A DNA stretch of 7,389 bases from Bacteroidota bacterium (GTDB lineage Bacteria > Bacteroidota > Bacteroidia > Bacteroidales > UBA1556): positions 1 to 7,389 of the forward strand of contig QMPB01000211.1 in assembly GCA_003648395.1 (NCBI GenBank), given 5' to 3'. A model generated the notes under the pieces. It ran no database searches, had not been told where the DNA came from, and worked only from the letters and a program-made list of their open reading frames with translations. Both the position numbers and the translations under genes were made by a program. Of the stretch, positions 5,595 to 7,389 are shown one piece after another; the first letter of the stretch is position 1, and the number at the start of each line of letters is the position of its first letter.

Positions 5595-6668
5595 ATGAAA
5601 CACTTATTTACTTTTGTCTTACTTCTTTCCAGTATTCTCACTGTTAATTCACAGACTAACAATACAAAATTTTCTGATGGTTTACTAAAGGAAATAGAAT
5701 ATAGCAAACCTTTTTTTGCGGAACTCCATAGCACAATTAATAAAATAGAAATTGGATATCATAGAGATTACGGTCCTTATAATTTGGCTGATAATTTTAG
5801 TTATTTTAATCGTCCAATGGTAGAAATTCATCTTGGATTTGATGCTCCTTTATATTCAATCAAGTTTGGAGAATTAACTAACAAACAAGCAAAATGGGGA
5901 TTAGGGTTATCACTTCCTGTAAGCATACATGTATTGGAAGATATGTGGGAGCCTATTACAGCTGCAGTTGTTGATGTTGATTACAGATTTGGAAGTCCAA
6001 GGATTAGAGGAATTAGATATTTTGATTCTAACAAATACATAAAAAATATATCTTTTTCGTGGCTGCCTATTTTTCATGAGTGTACTCACTTAGGCGATGA
6101 ACTAGTTTTGGCAATGGCCGATAAGGATTACCCACTGAAAAGAGTAAATGTATCTTACGAATATACAGAATTGCAGATTACACTAAATGATGCTGACGGT
6201 AGTAATGAAACCAATCATTCTTTTCGCGTGGGTGGACGTTACCGTATTAGCCATAGAGGTTACGGGTGGTTTGGCACTGAAAGTTTTGCGGTTGATTCAA
6301 CAATTGTTAGCTTTGAACAAAGCACACATCGTTTTGAATACAATATTGAGTATCAATTGCAAAGAAGTCATGGATTTCTTGCCAGCAAAAGAATTATGAA
6401 TTTCTTTAGCCTAGATATTAGCAGTAGAGTAAAACTTGGAATTCCTGTCTTTCATAAGGTTGATAATGCTTGGGTTGCAAAAGACAAAGTAGAAAAAAGT
6501 GTTTTGACTATTAATACATATTTTGGTTGGAAATTCTTTGCCAAGAATAAAACAACACATCCAATAGGCTTATACTTCCACCTATACAGGGGAATTAATT
6601 ATTGGGGACAATTACGTAATCAAGGTAATTATGGATTTTTTGGTATTGCACTGACTTATGAGCCGTAG
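5595..6668 (+). CDS. Secreted outer-membrane beta-barrel-type protein with HLGDE motif
   Basis: The 357-residue protein begins with a clear Sec signal peptide: a basic MKH, a hydrophobic run LFTFVLLLSSILTV, and probable cleavage after NSQ near residue 20. No lipobox Cys is present. The rest alternates polar and aromatic residues typical of beta strands, and it ends with a strand-like NYGFFGIALTYEP. The segment LPIFHECTHLGDELVL (about 153-168) resembles the HxSSHLGDE motif that I associate with DUF1207 outer-membrane proteins. An outer-membrane barrel is inferred; substrate and function are unknown. It is alone on the plus strand, follows its own promoter, and its frame is intact while both neighbours are relics. 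The ATG at 5595 is supported by the signal peptide. Confidence 0.6.
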   Translation: MKHLFTFVLLLSSILTVNSQTNNTKFSDGLLKEIEYSKPFFAELHSTINKIEIGYHRDYGPYNLADNFSYFNRPMVEIHLGFDAPLYSIKFGELTNKQAKWGLGLSLPVSIHVLEDMWEPITAAVVDVDYRFGSPRIRGIRYFDSNKYIKNISFSWLPIFHECTHLGDELVLAMADKDYPLKRVNVSYEYTELQITLNDADGSNETNHSFRVGGRYRISHRGYGWFGTESFAVDSTIVSFEQSTHRFEYNIEYQLQRSHGFLASKRIMNFFSLDISSRVKLGIPVFHKVDNAWVAKDKVEKSVLTINTYFGWKFFAKNKTTHPIGLYFHLYRGINYWGQLRNQGNYGFFGIALTYEP

Positions 6669-6757
6669 AACTTTTTAAAAGTAATTATTAGTGTCCGATT
6701 AAAACAATATAAAATCTCAAGTTGCTTAAAATTAGTTTATTTGGAGGGTGTTTTACT

Positions 6758-6916
6758 TCCAAAACTGCTTTTATCTTTATTTTCCACTCAACAAAATCAG
6801 GTGATTTCCGAGGTGGCCAAGAGAATGCTCATGATGTTGATTGCTTGATTGAGGTAGCTGATGGAATTGCTACTGGTAAAGGGTGGTTTGGTGTTGGTAG
6901 GGAGATGTTTTTTTTG
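6758..6916 (+). pseudogene. Fragment of a RecA/RadA-like ATPase gene
   Basis: The frame around KTAFIFIFHSTKSGDFRGGQ (6761-6820), followed by ENAHDVDCLIEVADGIATGK and GWFGVGREM, resembles the C-terminal part of RecA-superfamily ATPases of the RadA kind, whose pattern is TK-G-x-RG-(S/G)-x-x-x-x-HDVDxxIEV then a Phe-Gly region. The Walker A and Walker B parts are missing upstream. The frame has only a TTG start (6722) and runs past the homologous part to the hairpin at 6938. It is thus an internal or C-terminal remnant, not a gene. Such ATPases occur in chromosomes and mobile elements of Bacteroidota, so a lost mobile element is one possible source. Confidence 0.5.
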
Positions 6917-6937
6917 GTAATTAAAATAATGAATGAT

Positions 6938-6970
6938 TTTAAAACACTATTAGTTCAATAGTGTTTTAAA
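6938..6970. terminator. Bidirectional hairpin terminator
   Basis: TTTAAAACACTATT (6938-6951) and its exact reverse complement (6957-6970) flank the 5-nt loop AGTTC. The 14-bp stem has A- and T-rich ends, so each strand's transcript would end in a stem followed by U-rich RNA. It sits between the plus-strand relic and the convergent minus-strand gene and overlaps that gene's last codons, which suits a shared terminator. Confidence 0.7.
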
Positions 6971-7309
6971 CCATTTTGCAAATTTACCCTTATCACTCTC
7001 CGATGTCATTTGAAATGAATCATTCATAACATTTAAGAAGATAATGGTATTAACATTGTTTTTACTTACGCACATAACATATACATATGAACCTTTTCCG
7101 TCATTTGACCTAATGGCAAAAACAGTTAATTCTTTAATCTCATTAAGCCATTCCCAATCATTAAAATCATCACCTAGCTATTTTATAAAACGCTCTTTAC
7201 TATATCTAGCTAAATCATAATAAAAGTCATAAATATCATAATACTGTAATACCTCATTTGTTACTTCATTTAAAGGAATATATTTCTCACTGACAGAATA
7301 ATTTTTCAC
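6950..7309 (-). pseudogene. Small hypothetical gene interrupted by one amber codon
   Basis: The minus strand is open from a GTG at 7309-7307 to a TAA at 6950-6952, 119 codons, apart from a single TAG at 7178-7180 (codon 44). The two halves read as one protein: the first contains YIPLNEVTNEVLQYYDIYDF, the second LGDDFNDWEWLNEIKEL then VFAIRSNDGKGSYVYVM and KGKFAKWFKTLLN. Acid/aromatic content and an alternating pattern suggest a small soluble alpha/beta protein; the family is not recognised. The stop is one transition from CAG (Gln). A stop lies just upstream of the GTG, so an original ATG changed to GTG is also possible. The second half alone has no good start. The gene converges on the hairpin at 6938-6970. 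Confidence 0.5.
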
Positions 7310-7358
7310 TGTTGATTATAGTTGTTAAATATTTAGCCCACAAAACAAAAAATACAAT

Positions 7359-7382
7359 GGTTATTAGTGCCTGCTAATTACC
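7359..7382. repeat. Imperfect inverted repeat at the right edge
   Basis: GGTTATTAG (7359-7367) and CTAATTACC (7374-7382) pair with one mismatch around a 6-nt loop, followed on the plus strand by A7. The orientation of the A-run would not make a plus-strand terminator. It lies upstream of the small broken gene and may be an operator or the edge of an element that continues outside the window. Confidence 0.3.
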
Positions 7383-7389
7383 AAAAAAA

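Noticed and set aside
6187..6399. Alternative plus-strand frame inside the outer-membrane protein gene
   Set aside because: Shadow of the larger signal-peptide-bearing gene; no family features.
5462..7180. Reassigned stop codons (TAG/TAA read as Gln)
   Set aside because: Three stops fall at plausible Gln sites, but intact genes here end properly at TAG and TAA, and the stops lie in genes with other signs of decay.
1..7389. CRISPR array, integron cassette array, tRNA or rRNA genes
   Set aside because: No regularly spaced repeats, no recurring attC-like site between genes, and no recognisable structured RNA.

Overview
The window is AT-rich and looks like an accessory, defence-island type segment from a member of the Bacteroidota. 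The evidence is several promoters of the Bacteroidota form (a TTG near -33, about 19-20 nt, then TAnnTTTG near -7), A-rich leaders without strong Shine-Dalgarno sequences, a short REP-like hairpin pair at the left edge, and protein families common in that phylum. No rRNA or tRNA was recognised. No intact transposase or integrase is present, so how the region was assembled cannot be read directly.

Left part (1-1800): scars of two toxin-antitoxin loci. Bases 1-52 hold two GC-rich hairpins. A palindrome at 128-149 resembles a HipB operator. It precedes a 5'-damaged hipB remnant (224-427), which overlaps the start of a HipA N-terminal-domain gene (414-605, HipS-like). That gene stops just where the conserved part should continue. 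Facing it on the minus strand is the front half of an AbiEii-type nucleotidyltransferase toxin (582-966), which also carries a frameshift in an A6 run. The two toxin genes lose their 3' ends at the same place, which suggests one deletion fused two loci. The AbiEi-type antitoxin (966-1715) is intact and keeps a striking operator-promoter: a perfect 16-bp inverted repeat at 1750-1790.

Middle part (1854-4979), all on the minus strand: an ABC/OLD-like AAA ATPase (2461-3738) and an RloB/Toprim-like protein (1919-2458) form a two-gene unit with 2 nt between them. Its promoter contains an 11-bp direct repeat with a 20-bp period. The rloB 3' end looks frameshifted, because about 24 further codons continue in another frame. 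A possible 42-residue tail-anchored membrane protein lies upstream (3884-4012). Further upstream is a 252-residue protein with a winged-helix-like N-terminus and a restriction-endonuclease-like C-terminus (4221-4979).

Right part (4980-7389): a fragment of an FtsH-type protease gene with two nonsense codons (5255-5533), and an intact outer-membrane beta-barrel-type protein with a signal peptide (5595-6668). These are followed by a fragment of a RecA/RadA-like ATPase (about 6758-6916), a strong bidirectional hairpin (6938-6970), and a small minus-strand gene broken by one amber codon (6950-7309).

Overall, two possible defence units appear complete or nearly so: the ATPase/RloB pair and the nuclease-like protein. 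They sit among at least five decayed genes. The most promising candidates for something undescribed are the ATPase/RloB pair with its possible membrane peptide, and the stand-alone winged-helix nuclease.
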